This document shows, in pieces, positions 16,094 through 23,503 of a DNA stretch of 31,680 bases. How positions within the stretch are numbered: the first letter of the stretch is position 1; each line of letters starts with the position of its first letter. Under the pieces are notes generated by a model. That model did no database searches. It was not told the DNA's origin and saw only the letters and a list, made by a program, of their open reading frames with translations. A program made the translations under genes and the position numbers. The stretch is from NCBI GenBank assembly GCA_038065125.1, contig JBBTRP010000072.1, positions 1 through 31,680 on the forward strand, written 5' to 3'. Source of the stretch: JBBTRP01 sp038065125. Its GTDB lineage: Bacteria > Patescibacteriota > Patescibacteriia > JACQRZ01.

Positions 16094-17329
16094 TTAGCGT
16101 GAAAGAAACTGATCAATTGTGACGAGTCGTGCATCGGAACTTTTTCGCTCTTTGACTTCGACGGAGTTTGAGGCAAGCGTTTTCTCGCTTACGACCGCCC
16201 GAAGGGGCACTCCCAAAAGGTCGCTGTCGGCAAATTTCTCACCCGCTGACACGTCTCGATCGTCAAAGAGCACCGCATTCCCCTTCGCGGTCAACTGATC
16301 ATACAGAGAGCGCACGCGGGTCATGATAGTTGCAGCAATATCAGCCTTCTTGCCGGGAAGCGCGAGGAGATGCACCGAGAACGGTGCGACAGATTCCGGC
16401 CAGGCGAGTCCTTTCTCATCGGCGGTCACTTCGGCAATCGTTCCCATCAAACGTGATGTTCCGATCCCGTAGCACCCCATGACCGCGCGGACACTCGCGC
16501 CGTGTTCATCGGTAAATGAGCAGTCAAACGGGTCGGTGTATTTTGTTCCGAGCTTGAAAATATTGCCAACCTCGCTTGCCCGCAAGGGAGCGCCCACTGC
16601 TCCACACGTCATGCAAAGACCACGATCAGAGATCTCCTTATTCACGGCCTTGTCGCACTGCTTACAATAGAAAATAGTGTCCTCTCCGGTCTCGGTGACG
16701 ACTTGGAACTCATGCGAGAGTTTTGAGAATGAGCCGCCTGAGGCTTCTGTGAGAATCGCGTCAAGTCCAAGACGCGAAAACACCGCACGATACGCCTCAA
16801 TGACGCGAGAATAGTACGTATCAAGGTCAGTTGTATTTGTATGAAAAGAGTACATATCTTTCATGCGAAACTCCCTGCCGCGCAGGAGGCCCGACTTTGC
16901 TCGCGGCTCATCGCGGAACTTCGTCTGAATCTGATAGACGGCAAAAGGCAGATCACGATAGGAACGAATAAACTTGCCCATGAGCGGAACAACTTCCTCT
17001 TCGTGAGTGGCGCCCAGTGCATACTCGTTATCATACCGCGAGGTAAGCTTAAAAAGCGCATCAAGACTCTCCCACCGCCCCGTCGCGATCCAATTCTCTT
17101 TTGGATGGAGTGACGACATAAATATCTCCTGCCCACCGACTCGATCCATCTCCTCCCGCACTATCTGCTCAATTTTTCGGAGGACAATTGTTCCGAGCGG
17201 AAGATACGCGTACACACCCGCAAGAACCTTGTCCACATACCCGGCACGAACTAAGAGCTGTGCATTGAGCGCGTGCTCATCTTTTGGATTTTCTTTCGAT
17301 GTTTTTGTCGCGAGTGTCGATTGGAGCAT
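16094..17329 (-). CDS. proS: Prolyl-tRNA synthetase, compact form lacking the editing insertion
   Basis: 411 aa, compared with about 570 for the common bacterial enzyme. Class II motifs are present: motif 1 around REEMDRVGGQEIFM, motif 2 FRDEPRAKSGLLRGREFRMKD, and motif 3 GCYGIGTSRLMG; the C-terminal anticodon-binding domain follows. Between ETGEDTIFYC and EVGNIFKLGTKY, where bacterial ProRS normally carries the ~180-residue INS domain that hydrolyses Ala-tRNA-Pro, there are only about 30 residues. These contain two cysteine pairs (CKQC, CMTC) that could bind zinc. Short ProRS forms are known from mitochondria and some bacteria. The ATG at 17329 is 12 bp from palindromic element B. Confidence 0.95.
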   Translation of the reverse strand: MLQSTLATKTSKENPKDEHALNAQLLVRAGYVDKVLAGVYAYLPLGTIVLRKIEQIVREEMDRVGGQEIFMSSLHPKENWIATGRWESLDALFKLTSRYDNEYALGATHEEEVVPLMGKFIRSYRDLPFAVYQIQTKFRDEPRAKSGLLRGREFRMKDMYSFHTNTTDLDTYYSRVIEAYRAVFSRLGLDAILTEASGGSFSKLSHEFQVVTETGEDTIFYCKQCDKAVNKEISDRGLCMTCGAVGAPLRASEVGNIFKLGTKYTDPFDCSFTDEHGASVRAVMGCYGIGTSRLMGTIAEVTADEKGLAWPESVAPFSVHLLALPGKKADIAATIMTRVRSLYDQLTAKGNAVLFDDRDVSAGEKFADSDLLGVPLRAVVSEKTLASNSVEVKERKSSDARLVTIDQFLSR

Positions 17330-17341
17330 AGAAATTTCTGA

Positions 17342-17525
17342 TTATTGACTTTCGCCGGTTGCGTTAACAAGTAAAACTGTATGATTCTGAGTCGGATTCG
17401 AAGCCCTGGAGCCTTAAAAAACCGCAGTCGTATTATAAATACGATGAGGATTTTTTATGGCGAAGGGCGAGAAGGCGGCCAGAATCATAGGGTTTTACGT
17501 TAAGGTAACCGGCGAAGGTCAATAA
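17342..17525 (+). repeat. Palindromic element, copy B (between gpmI and proS)
   Basis: 184 bp; its core matches copy A, but the outer arms have a different sequence that is again self-complementary (TTATTGAC-TTCGCCGGTT...AACCGGCGAA-GTCAATAA). Inner stems on the plus strand: ATGATTCTG/CAGAATCAT, GCCCT/AGGGC, A6/T6 helix, and hairpin TCGTATT-ATA-AATACGA. The core lies opposite to the flanking minus-strand genes. Its right end overlaps the last codons and the TGA of gpmI. A 22-codon frame at 17457 (MAKGEKAARIIGF...) corresponds to the one in copy A. Confidence 0.8.
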
Positions 17526-19141
17526 GAGGTGAGAAGACTTTTCCCGGTCATTTCCGGCGGTACCGGAATCCCCATAAGACCCAGGACGGTGGGCGCGACA
17601 TCGGAGAGTAACCCGCTTGGCTCGATCACGCTGAGATCCTTGCCGGACACATCCAGCGCCGTAAAACTTTTTCCTTCGAGGTCCTTAGCGATCAGGATAC
17701 AGGGCACTGGATTGTTGCTGTGCTCCTTGTCGATGCTTCCCGTCTTGAGATCAATGAGTGTCTCTGCATTGCCGTGATCGGCGGTGAGTACGATCGCTCC
17801 ACCCTTTGCAAGCACCGCCCCAACCAATAAACCGAGCGACTGATCAATAACTTCCACCGCTGTGATAGTTGCCTTGAGGTTGCCCGTGTGACCCACCATA
17901 TCGGCATTTGCAAAATTAATCACGATAAAGTCGTACTCGTCGGACTGAATGCTTTTGAGCGCGGCATCAGTAATTCCCCGCGCGCTCATCTCCGGCTTTT
18001 GATCGTAGGACGTAACCGACGGAGAAGGAATGAGTTCACGCTTCTCGGCAAGAAACGGCGTCTCCTTTCCGCCATTGAGAAAATAGGTCACGTGAGCATA
18101 TTTTTCTGTTTCTGCAATGTGCAACTGCGCAAATCCTTGACGTGATACGGCTTCCGACAGGCTCCAGGTAAGGGATTGGGGCGAAAATGCAACTCGAACA
18201 GGAAGCCCCTCTTCATAGTGGGTAAAGGTAACAAAGGGGAGCTTTTCTATTTTTACTCTTTGGAATTTCGTGAACTCGGAATCTACAAAACAATGGGTCA
18301 ACTGACGCGCGCGGTCCGCCCTAATATTAGAAAATATACATGCATCATTTACGTTCACTTGTCTGCGCGACGAACCGTCAGGATTACAGATCGCCGTTGG
18401 AACGAACTCTTCATCCCATACCTTTTCTTGATAGGACGCCTCAACGGCGTCAATGGGGTCGTGTGCTACTGGAGCGGTGGAATCCCCCACAATCGCTTGG
18501 TACGCCTTCTCAATGCGATCCCAGTGATTATCCCGATCCATAGCGTAAAACCGTCCGGAAATGCTCCCGATGCGCGCGTCGCTGAGTGGGGCGCACCGAT
18601 CTTGGACTTTTTGGACAAACTCTTTGCCGCTTGCGTATGGCGTATCACGCCCATCAAGGATTGCATGAATCATCACGTGTGGCACCGCTCGTTGCCGACA
18701 CAGCTCCAGGAGCGCAAAAAGATGGTCGATGTGGCTATGTACCCCGCCGGAGGAGATCATGCCGATAATATGGAGTGTACTGTCGTGCTCGCGGACATGC
18801 TCAATCGCGGAATTGAAAGGGGCGTTTCCAAAGAACGATGCATCCTCAATGGACGCATTAATGCGAGAGAGGTCCTGATAAACAATCCTCCCTGCGCCGA
18901 TACTCATATGGCCGACCTCGGAATTTCCGACCTCGCTCCAGGGAAGACCCGTAGCCTCGCCCGACGCTTGCAATGTGAACACCGGGTATCGCGAGACGAG
19001 CGAGTCAAACTGCGGAGTCCGCGCACTGGTGATCGCGTTTGCGTGCGATGGAACGGCAACGCCCCAACCGTCCAAAACGATCAATACGGTGGGGCGATGA
19101 AGAGGTTTTATTTTTTTTTGGGACTCGGTAGCTGAAATCAT
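17519..19141 (-). CDS. gpmI: 2,3-bisphosphoglycerate-independent phosphoglycerate mutase
   Basis: 540 aa from the ATG at 19141. Alkaline-phosphatase-fold motifs are visible: LIVLDGWG (metal aspartate), SEVGNSEVGHMSIGAGR (nucleophile serine), the insertion domain with DGRDTPYASG and SGRFYAMDRDNHWDR, then NFANADMVGHTG and LTADHGNAE with the second metal site. It interconverts 3- and 2-phosphoglycerate using Mn. A GTG at 19186 would extend it by 15 residues and overlap eno by 20 bp; I prefer the ATG because AGGG sits seven bases upstream. It follows eno in the glycolytic run. Its last codons and stop are part of palindromic element B. Confidence 0.95.
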   Translation of the reverse strand: MISATESQKKIKPLHRPTVLIVLDGWGVAVPSHANAITSARTPQFDSLVSRYPVFTLQASGEATGLPWSEVGNSEVGHMSIGAGRIVYQDLSRINASIEDASFFGNAPFNSAIEHVREHDSTLHIIGMISSGGVHSHIDHLFALLELCRQRAVPHVMIHAILDGRDTPYASGKEFVQKVQDRCAPLSDARIGSISGRFYAMDRDNHWDRIEKAYQAIVGDSTAPVAHDPIDAVEASYQEKVWDEEFVPTAICNPDGSSRRQVNVNDACIFSNIRADRARQLTHCFVDSEFTKFQRVKIEKLPFVTFTHYEEGLPVRVAFSPQSLTWSLSEAVSRQGFAQLHIAETEKYAHVTYFLNGGKETPFLAEKRELIPSPSVTSYDQKPEMSARGITDAALKSIQSDEYDFIVINFANADMVGHTGNLKATITAVEVIDQSLGLLVGAVLAKGGAIVLTADHGNAETLIDLKTGSIDKEHSNNPVPCILIAKDLEGKSFTALDVSGKDLSVIEPSGLLSDVAPTVLGLMGIPVPPEMTGKSLLTSY

Positions 19142-19166
19142 GAGATACCCTGCTGTGCTACTCTGA

Positions 19167-20462
19167 TCACTGACACTGTTTCTCACGAGCGCTGAGCTCG
19201 TGCTCGATATCCATGAGCCGATTGTATTTCTCTACACGCTCGGAGCGGGAAAGACTTCCCGTTTTGATTGCATCCGCAGACACAGCAACCGCGAGGTCGG
19301 CAATGGTGGTGTCTGCCGTTTCTCCAGAGCGATGCGAGACGATCACTTTATATCCGTGACGCTGCGCAAGCTGAATGCAATCAACTGTTTCCGTCAGTGA
19401 ACCGATCTGATTTAGTTTAATGAGGATAGCATTGCCGGCTCGCTTGTCAATGCCCATTTTGAGCCTTTTTGTGTTTGTTACAAAGAAATCATCGCCCACC
19501 AGCCAGATCTTTTTTCCAAGTCGCTTTGTGAGCGCAACCCACCCGTCCCAGTCGTCCTGAGAGAGTCCGTCCTCAACGCTCGTGATGGGGTATTTTCCAA
19601 CCCACTTTTCAATTACGCCAATCATTTTTTCGCTTGAGAGACGCTTACCGCTCGGATTAAGCATACAGGTGTGCGTTTTTTCAGAGCAAAACTCGGACGC
19701 CGCAAAGTCAATCCCCAGTGATATATCCGTACCGGGCTCATATCCGGCAGCGGTGATACTAGCAACAATGATTTTAAGCGCCTTTTCGTTTTCTCCCAAG
19801 TGCGGCGCAAAACCACCCTCATCGCCCACAAGCGCTGGAAAGCCTTTTTTGCGCAGCAGCGACTGCAGAGCGTGAAACACTTCCGCGCCGGCGCGAACGC
19901 GCTCAGAAAATCGTTGTTGGCGAGGAATAATCATGAACTCCTGGATCGAAAGTCCGCTATCGGCGTGCACGCCGCCATTGATAATATTCATCATGGGAAA
20001 CGGCAAGCGCGTCCCCTTCTCCGGCAAGCCGTATACGCGACGCAAATATTGATAGAGCTGCAATCCTGCAGCTGCCGCTCCGGCGTGCGCCACTGCAAGC
20101 GAGACGCCCAAAATCGCATTTGCGCCGAGTCGTGATTTATTCTCTGTGCCGTCGGCCTCGCGCATGCGATCGTCAATTGCGCGATGGTCGCTCATGCCCA
20201 TGACTGCTTTTCGCAAAACGGTATTCACATTCAAAACGGCCTTGAGAACGCCATGGCCGTTATAGCGCTTCGTATCATGATCGCGCAGTTCGAGTGCCTC
20301 GTGAATTCCAGTCGACGCGCCCGAGGGAACTGATGCGGTGCCCAGCGAACCGTCAGAAAGCGTGACGGTTACCCGCACCGTCGGGTTGCCGCGCGAGTCA
20401 AGAATCTCCCTGCCGACGACGGATGAAATTTTTGGAATATCTGCCCACATTCGAATGCGCAT
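19167..20462 (-). CDS. eno: Enolase
   Basis: 431 aa, the normal length. Visible are the N-terminal REILDSRGNPTV, the SGASTG loop, the metal ligands in LGIDFAASEF, SVEDGLSQDDW and GDDFFVTN, the catalytic lysine in ILIKLNQIG and SHRSGETAD at the substrate site. It dehydrates 2-phosphoglycerate to phosphoenolpyruvate. The spacer to pgk is 9 bp, so the two are surely co-transcribed. The start may be the ATG at 20462 or the internal ATG four codons later (MWADIPK); no Shine-Dalgarno decides. Confidence 0.97.
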   Translation of the reverse strand: MRIRMWADIPKISSVVGREILDSRGNPTVRVTVTLSDGSLGTASVPSGASTGIHEALELRDHDTKRYNGHGVLKAVLNVNTVLRKAVMGMSDHRAIDDRMREADGTENKSRLGANAILGVSLAVAHAGAAAAGLQLYQYLRRVYGLPEKGTRLPFPMMNIINGGVHADSGLSIQEFMIIPRQQRFSERVRAGAEVFHALQSLLRKKGFPALVGDEGGFAPHLGENEKALKIIVASITAAGYEPGTDISLGIDFAASEFCSEKTHTCMLNPSGKRLSSEKMIGVIEKWVGKYPITSVEDGLSQDDWDGWVALTKRLGKKIWLVGDDFFVTNTKRLKMGIDKRAGNAILIKLNQIGSLTETVDCIQLAQRHGYKVIVSHRSGETADTTIADLAVAVSADAIKTGSLSRSERVEKYNRLMDIEHELSAREKQCQ

Positions 20463-20471
20463 AGGATTTGT

Positions 20472-21731
20472 TTATGATACGGATAAATACTTGAGCACGG
20501 GAAGTTCGGCGCCGGAGAGGAACTCCAGCGACGCGCCGCCGCCGGTCGAAACATAATCGAATCTTTTTGTGAGGTGCGCCGCCTTCAAAGCTCCCTCGGT
20601 ATCGCCGCCGCCGACGATCGATTTTGCATGGCTCTTTGCAATTGCGTCCGCAATGGAAATGGTGCCGTGGGCAAAGGCGGGAATCTCGACCACGCCCAGC
20701 GGGCCGTTCCAAAATACAGTTTTTGACTTCTCGATGATTCGTGTGTACTCCTTAATTGTTTTTGGTCCGATATCCAGAAACGACCAGTCCCACGGAACTG
20801 AGTCGAAATGCTCAAGATCGACAACGCGGCGCTCTGCTTTTGCATCCGCTTTTACCGCGGCGACAACGTCGAGGGGCAATACGAGTTTGGGCACATTCAT
20901 GCCAGGCCCCAAGTTGACGTAGCGATCTTTGGTTCCCTCAATGATCTCCTCGGCGATCTCGATGATTTTTTTTCGCTCTTTTTTGTTCCCCTCTTTTTGC
21001 TCTTCTGCAAGCGGCACTGAGATTTTCGTTCCATGCGCTTTGAGAAGATGGTGCGCAAGCGCACCGCCGATCAAGAAAATATCGGCAATACCCAGCAAAT
21101 TTTTGAATGTCGCGATTTTGTCAGAAATTTTTGCGCCGCCCAGTACGACCACAAACGGATGGCTGGGATTTTTCAGAAGGCCTCCGAGTTCCGTCAGCTC
21201 TTTGTGCATGTCAAATCCCATAACCGATGGCAGGAGCGAGAGGATGCCGGTTGTGGAGGGAGTGTCTCTATGGCTTTCAGGAAACGCGTCAAACACGACC
21301 ATCTCGCCATACGATGCGAGGGCTTTTGCAAATGCGCGGTCACCGCGCTCCTCGCCCTGGTGAAAACGAACGTTTTCCAGCATGACGATATCCTTGGGTT
21401 TCATCCGTTCGATCGTATCCCGAATTACCGGCCCGACGCAGGAGTCGAGCTTTCGCACCGGCCGCTTCAGAAGATGCGAGAGATGTGCCGCTATAGGATC
21501 AGTGCGTAAACTTTCAACAACCTGCCCGCCGGGACGCCCTAACTTCGTGAGAATCACGATGCGGCACTTATTTTTCAGAAGATGTTTAATCGTGGGAAGC
21601 GTTGCCCGGATTCGAGAGTCATCAACGACGACAATTTTCTTTCCGGCAGTTTTCAACGGCACGTCGTGCGTCACGCGCAACAGGACGCGCTTATTTTTTA
21701 CATCAATATCAGAGAGTAATTTGTAGGGCAT
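20472..21731 (-). CDS. pgk: Phosphoglycerate kinase with an altered substrate-site signature
   Basis: 419 aa. The overall PGK fold is clear: LGRPGG, LENVRFH, GGAKISDKI, NGPLGVVE, GGGDT and STGGGASLEF. Nucleotide-side residues (both lysines of GGAKISDK, the glutamate of NGPLGVVE, the aspartate of GGGDT) are kept. The 3-phosphoglycerate side is unusual: the near-invariant RVDFNVP is RVTHDVP, so the substrate-binding Asp and Asn are Thr and Asp. DAFG-AHR-HAS is DAFPESHRDTPS, keeping the His-Arg. The arginines of LGRP, SLR and ENVRF remain. It makes ATP from 1,3-bisphosphoglycerate. It is the first gene of the pgk-eno-gpmI-proS-mreBC run, behind a promoter at 21752-21780. Confidence 0.93.
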   Translation of the reverse strand: MPYKLLSDIDVKNKRVLLRVTHDVPLKTAGKKIVVVDDSRIRATLPTIKHLLKNKCRIVILTKLGRPGGQVVESLRTDPIAAHLSHLLKRPVRKLDSCVGPVIRDTIERMKPKDIVMLENVRFHQGEERGDRAFAKALASYGEMVVFDAFPESHRDTPSTTGILSLLPSVMGFDMHKELTELGGLLKNPSHPFVVVLGGAKISDKIATFKNLLGIADIFLIGGALAHHLLKAHGTKISVPLAEEQKEGNKKERKKIIEIAEEIIEGTKDRYVNLGPGMNVPKLVLPLDVVAAVKADAKAERRVVDLEHFDSVPWDWSFLDIGPKTIKEYTRIIEKSKTVFWNGPLGVVEIPAFAHGTISIADAIAKSHAKSIVGGGDTEGALKAAHLTKRFDYVSTGGGASLEFLSGAELPVLKYLSVS

Positions 21732-21751
21732 AGTGGTCAGTGAATAGATAC

Positions 21752-21780
21752 ATCATACCGCGCAACGCGCCTAGAGGCAA
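21752..21780 (-). promoter_or_regulatory. Promoter of the pgk-eno-gpmI-proS-mreBC run
   Basis: On the minus strand TTGCCT (-35, 21775-21780) and TATGAT (-10, 21752-21757) are exactly 17 bp apart. The predicted start leaves a leader of only ~12-15 nt before the pgk ATG at 21731, and no Shine-Dalgarno is present. Confidence 0.65.
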
Positions 21781-21791
21781 GCGTTTACCCG

Positions 21792-21827
21792 AAAAGAAAA
21801 CGGCCGAATGCGCATATGCATTCGGCC
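21792..21827 (-). terminator. Rho-independent terminator of the small gene upstream of pgk
   Basis: A perfect 10-bp stem GGCCGAATGC/GCATTCGGCC around a 6-nt loop (21802-21827) is followed on the minus strand by GTTTTCTTTT. It begins 9 bp after the stop codon at 21837 and sits just upstream of the pgk promoter. Confidence 0.8.
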
Positions 21828-21836
21828 TTACGTTAC

Positions 21837-22052
21837 CTAGAAGAGGGAGTCTGTCACGAGCCGTCGGAACGGAAACGATTCAGCAACTCTTTGCCCGTCC
21901 GACTTCCTGACCGCGACCACCTTGACCGCGTTCTCCATGCTGCCGGTCATATCCGGTATCGTGTCGATTACGCAGTCAGAAATCTCGATCCCCGCTACGC
22001 GAAGTTTGTCCCGTACAAATTGGTTCGCCTCCGTGACGTGATCAGCGTTCAT
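21837..22052 (-). CDS. Small hypothetical protein (71 aa)
   Basis: The frame ends at TAG 21837-21839, directly before a strong terminator on the same strand, which supports a real transcript. I chose the ATG at 22052 (MNADHVTEANQFV) because a purine-rich stretch with AAGGAG and GAGGAG lies just before it. An ATG at 22076 or TTG at 22085 would add 8 or 11 acidic residues. The product alternates polar and hydrophobic residues in an alpha/beta pattern (FVRDKLRVAGIEISDCVID, then AVKVVAVRKSDGQRVAESF), has no membrane segment and matches no family I recognise. It lies alone between gapA and pgk, so a link to glycolysis is only positional. Confidence 0.6.
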   Translation of the reverse strand: MNADHVTEANQFVRDKLRVAGIEISDCVIDTIPDMTGSMENAVKVVAVRKSDGQRVAESFPFRRLVTDSLF

Positions 22053-22358
22053 TGTCTCCTCATCTCCTTCCTCCATAACGAACAACTTCTCCCCGGAAAA
22101 TCCTGAAGGGAGAAGGTGTGAGTGATGACGATTGATCGTGCCTCATTATCTCTCCCCAAGAGTACTCGGGGCAGGAGGTGGCACCCGCACGTCGTTATCG
22201 CCTTTTGCGATAACCGGGGTTGTCGGAGGATATTGGCGGTCCTGTTCCCGCGTGTGTCCACTCCCTCTGTTCGAGACAGCAAACAAGCACTTCTCCTCAC
22301 TCTTGATAATCAAGTTGTAGAGTAATGATAGCGCGTTTCAAAAAATGCGCAATGGGGG
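22053..22358. other. Hairpin-rich spacer between gapA and the 71-aa gene
   Basis: About 300 bp with no convincing gene. Inverted repeats: CTTCTCCC/GGGAGAAG just upstream of the 71-aa gene (22087-22116), GTTATCGC-CTTTT-GCGATAAC near 22193-22213, and an imperfect CCCC-GAGTACTC-GGGG near 22155. On the minus strand this would be the long leader of the 71-aa gene, with the first hairpin next to its purine-rich start region. No tRNA or known riboswitch could be fitted. Confidence 0.35.
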
Positions 22359-23375
22359 TCACTTTTTTCCGACTTTCTCCGCCAGTTCAACCAGTCGACA
22401 GGAGTATCCCCACTCGTTGTCGTACCATGCGACGATTTTTGCAAGATCGCCGTCGACCACCTTCGTGAGTGAGAGGTCGGCAACGCTTGAGTATGATGAT
22501 CCGATAAAGTCAGAGGAGACCAGCGGCTCGCTCGTAACGCCGAGTATCCCCTTGAAGCGTTTTTCCTTTGAAGCGGCTACAAGGGCGGCATTAATATCGT
22601 CAGAGGTTGTTTTTTTCTTCAGTAAAAAGACAAAGTCGGTGAGCGAGACGTCCATGACCGGCACGCGAAGCGCAAAACCGTCAAAGAGCCCTTTGAGTTC
22701 GGGAATGACCTCTGCCGTCGCGATCGCCGCACCGGTGGTGGTCGGAATAATGTTTTGATACGCGGTTCGAGCGCGCCTCAAATCCCCTCCCTTCAAACCA
22801 GGAGGTGGTGCGTCTACGACATTCTGCTCAGCGGTCACCGCGTGAATCGTCGTCATAAGCGCCTTTGCAACACCGAACTTCTCAACCATCACCGCCGCAA
22901 CCGGCGCGATGCAGTTCGTGGTGCAGGACGCGTTATTCATAATGTCCTGCCCTTTGTAAGTATGATCATTCGCGCCCAACACAAACGTGGGGACCTCGCC
23001 CCCTTTGACCGGAGCTGACACGATCACCTTCTTTGCGCCGGCTGCTAAGTGTTTCGACGCGTCGTCCTTATTCGTGAATCGTCCGGTGCACTCAAGCACC
23101 ACGTCGATTTTTAATTCTTTCCATGGCAGAGCTGCGGGGTCTTTTTCCGCAAGGACGGTAAGCGGCTTTCCTTCGACAAAGATTTTGTTTCCGCGCACTA
23201 CTACCTTCTTTCCAAATCCGCGAAAAACCGTGTCGTACTTCAAAAGATGGGCAAGCGTTTCCGGGCTCGTCAAATCGTTCACCGCGACAAACTCGAGTTT
23301 CTTATGATCAAAACCGGCCTTGAACGCATTTCGTCCGATCCGGCCAAAACCATTGATAGCGACACGAATGGGCAT
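22359..23375 (-). CDS. gapA: Type I glyceraldehyde-3-phosphate dehydrogenase
   Basis: 338 aa. Rossmann motif NGFGRIGR (8-15), an aspartate after the second strand (AVNDLT) favouring NAD, catalytic NASCTTNC with C151 and H178, RRARTAYQNIIPTTTGAA, and the C-terminal WYDNEWGYS signature are all present. It oxidises glyceraldehyde-3-phosphate to 1,3-bisphosphoglycerate, feeding pgk. The segment after H178 reads AVTAEQNVVDAPPP rather than the common SYTNDQ; I take this as lineage variation. It is transcribed separately from pgk. There is no Shine-Dalgarno; three pyrimidine-rich heptads lie just before the ATG. Confidence 0.97.
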   Translation of the reverse strand: MPIRVAINGFGRIGRNAFKAGFDHKKLEFVAVNDLTSPETLAHLLKYDTVFRGFGKKVVVRGNKIFVEGKPLTVLAEKDPAALPWKELKIDVVLECTGRFTNKDDASKHLAAGAKKVIVSAPVKGGEVPTFVLGANDHTYKGQDIMNNASCTTNCIAPVAAVMVEKFGVAKALMTTIHAVTAEQNVVDAPPPGLKGGDLRRARTAYQNIIPTTTGAAIATAEVIPELKGLFDGFALRVPVMDVSLTDFVFLLKKKTTSDDINAALVAASKEKRFKGILGVTSEPLVSSDFIGSSYSSVADLSLTKVVDGDLAKIVAWYDNEWGYSCRLVELAEKVGKK

Positions 23376-23383
23376 ATGGGATA

Positions 23384-23410
23384 GGTTAGAGGTTAGAGGT
23401 TAGAGGTTTT
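23384..23410 (-). repeat. Heptad repeat upstream of gapA
   Basis: Three tandem copies of GGTTAGA on the plus strand (23384-23404), that is TCTAACC in the gapA direction, plus a degenerate fourth (GGTTTTA). The array ends 8 bp before the gapA ATG. It belongs to the same degenerate CCCTAA-like family seen before tsf and rpmE. Confidence 0.75.
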
Positions 23411-23450
23411 AGCTCTGGGATTGGCTAAAGGCTATTTGAATAGCAATTTG

Positions 23451-23459
23451 AGTATAACA
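23451..23459 (-). promoter_or_regulatory. Possible extended -10 promoter of gapA
   Basis: TGTTATACT on the minus strand is a TGn-type extended -10 hexamer located 76 bp before the gapA ATG, directly after the tsf-side terminator hairpin. No good -35 box precedes it. Confidence 0.35.
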
Positions 23460-23486
23460 GAAAAAGCCCCGCAGTGCAGGGCTTTT
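23459..23486 (-). terminator. Terminator after rpsB-tsf
   Basis: An 8-bp stem AAAAGCCC/GGGCTTTT (23462-23469 with 23479-23486) with a 9-nt loop is followed by TTTTTCTG on the minus strand, 17 bp after the tsf stop. The plus-strand side is also T-rich, so it may work in both directions. Confidence 0.8.
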
Positions 23487-23503
23487 CTTTTTCACGTCTA
23501 GTT

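Noticed and set aside
17380..17500. The palindromic element as a tRNA or tmRNA, because of TTCGAA next to GC-rich stems
   Set aside because: No T-arm or acceptor stem pairing can be built around the TTCGAA, no CCA end is present, and the tmRNA 5' and 3' signatures are missing.
17342..17525. The palindromic element as an integron attC site
   Set aside because: The RYYYAAC and GTRRRY-type core sites are not matched at the arm ends, the length is high, and the neighbours are housekeeping genes, not cassettes.
22165..22215. T-box-like GGTGGCACC followed by a hairpin on the plus strand
   Set aside because: The following hairpin has no T-run, no stem I elements were found, and no plus-strand gene follows for it to control.
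22049..22300. Frames of 62-83 codons on both strands in the gapA upstream spacer
   Set aside because: Arg/Thr/Gly-rich low-complexity translations without ribosome binding sites, overlapping each other on opposite strands.
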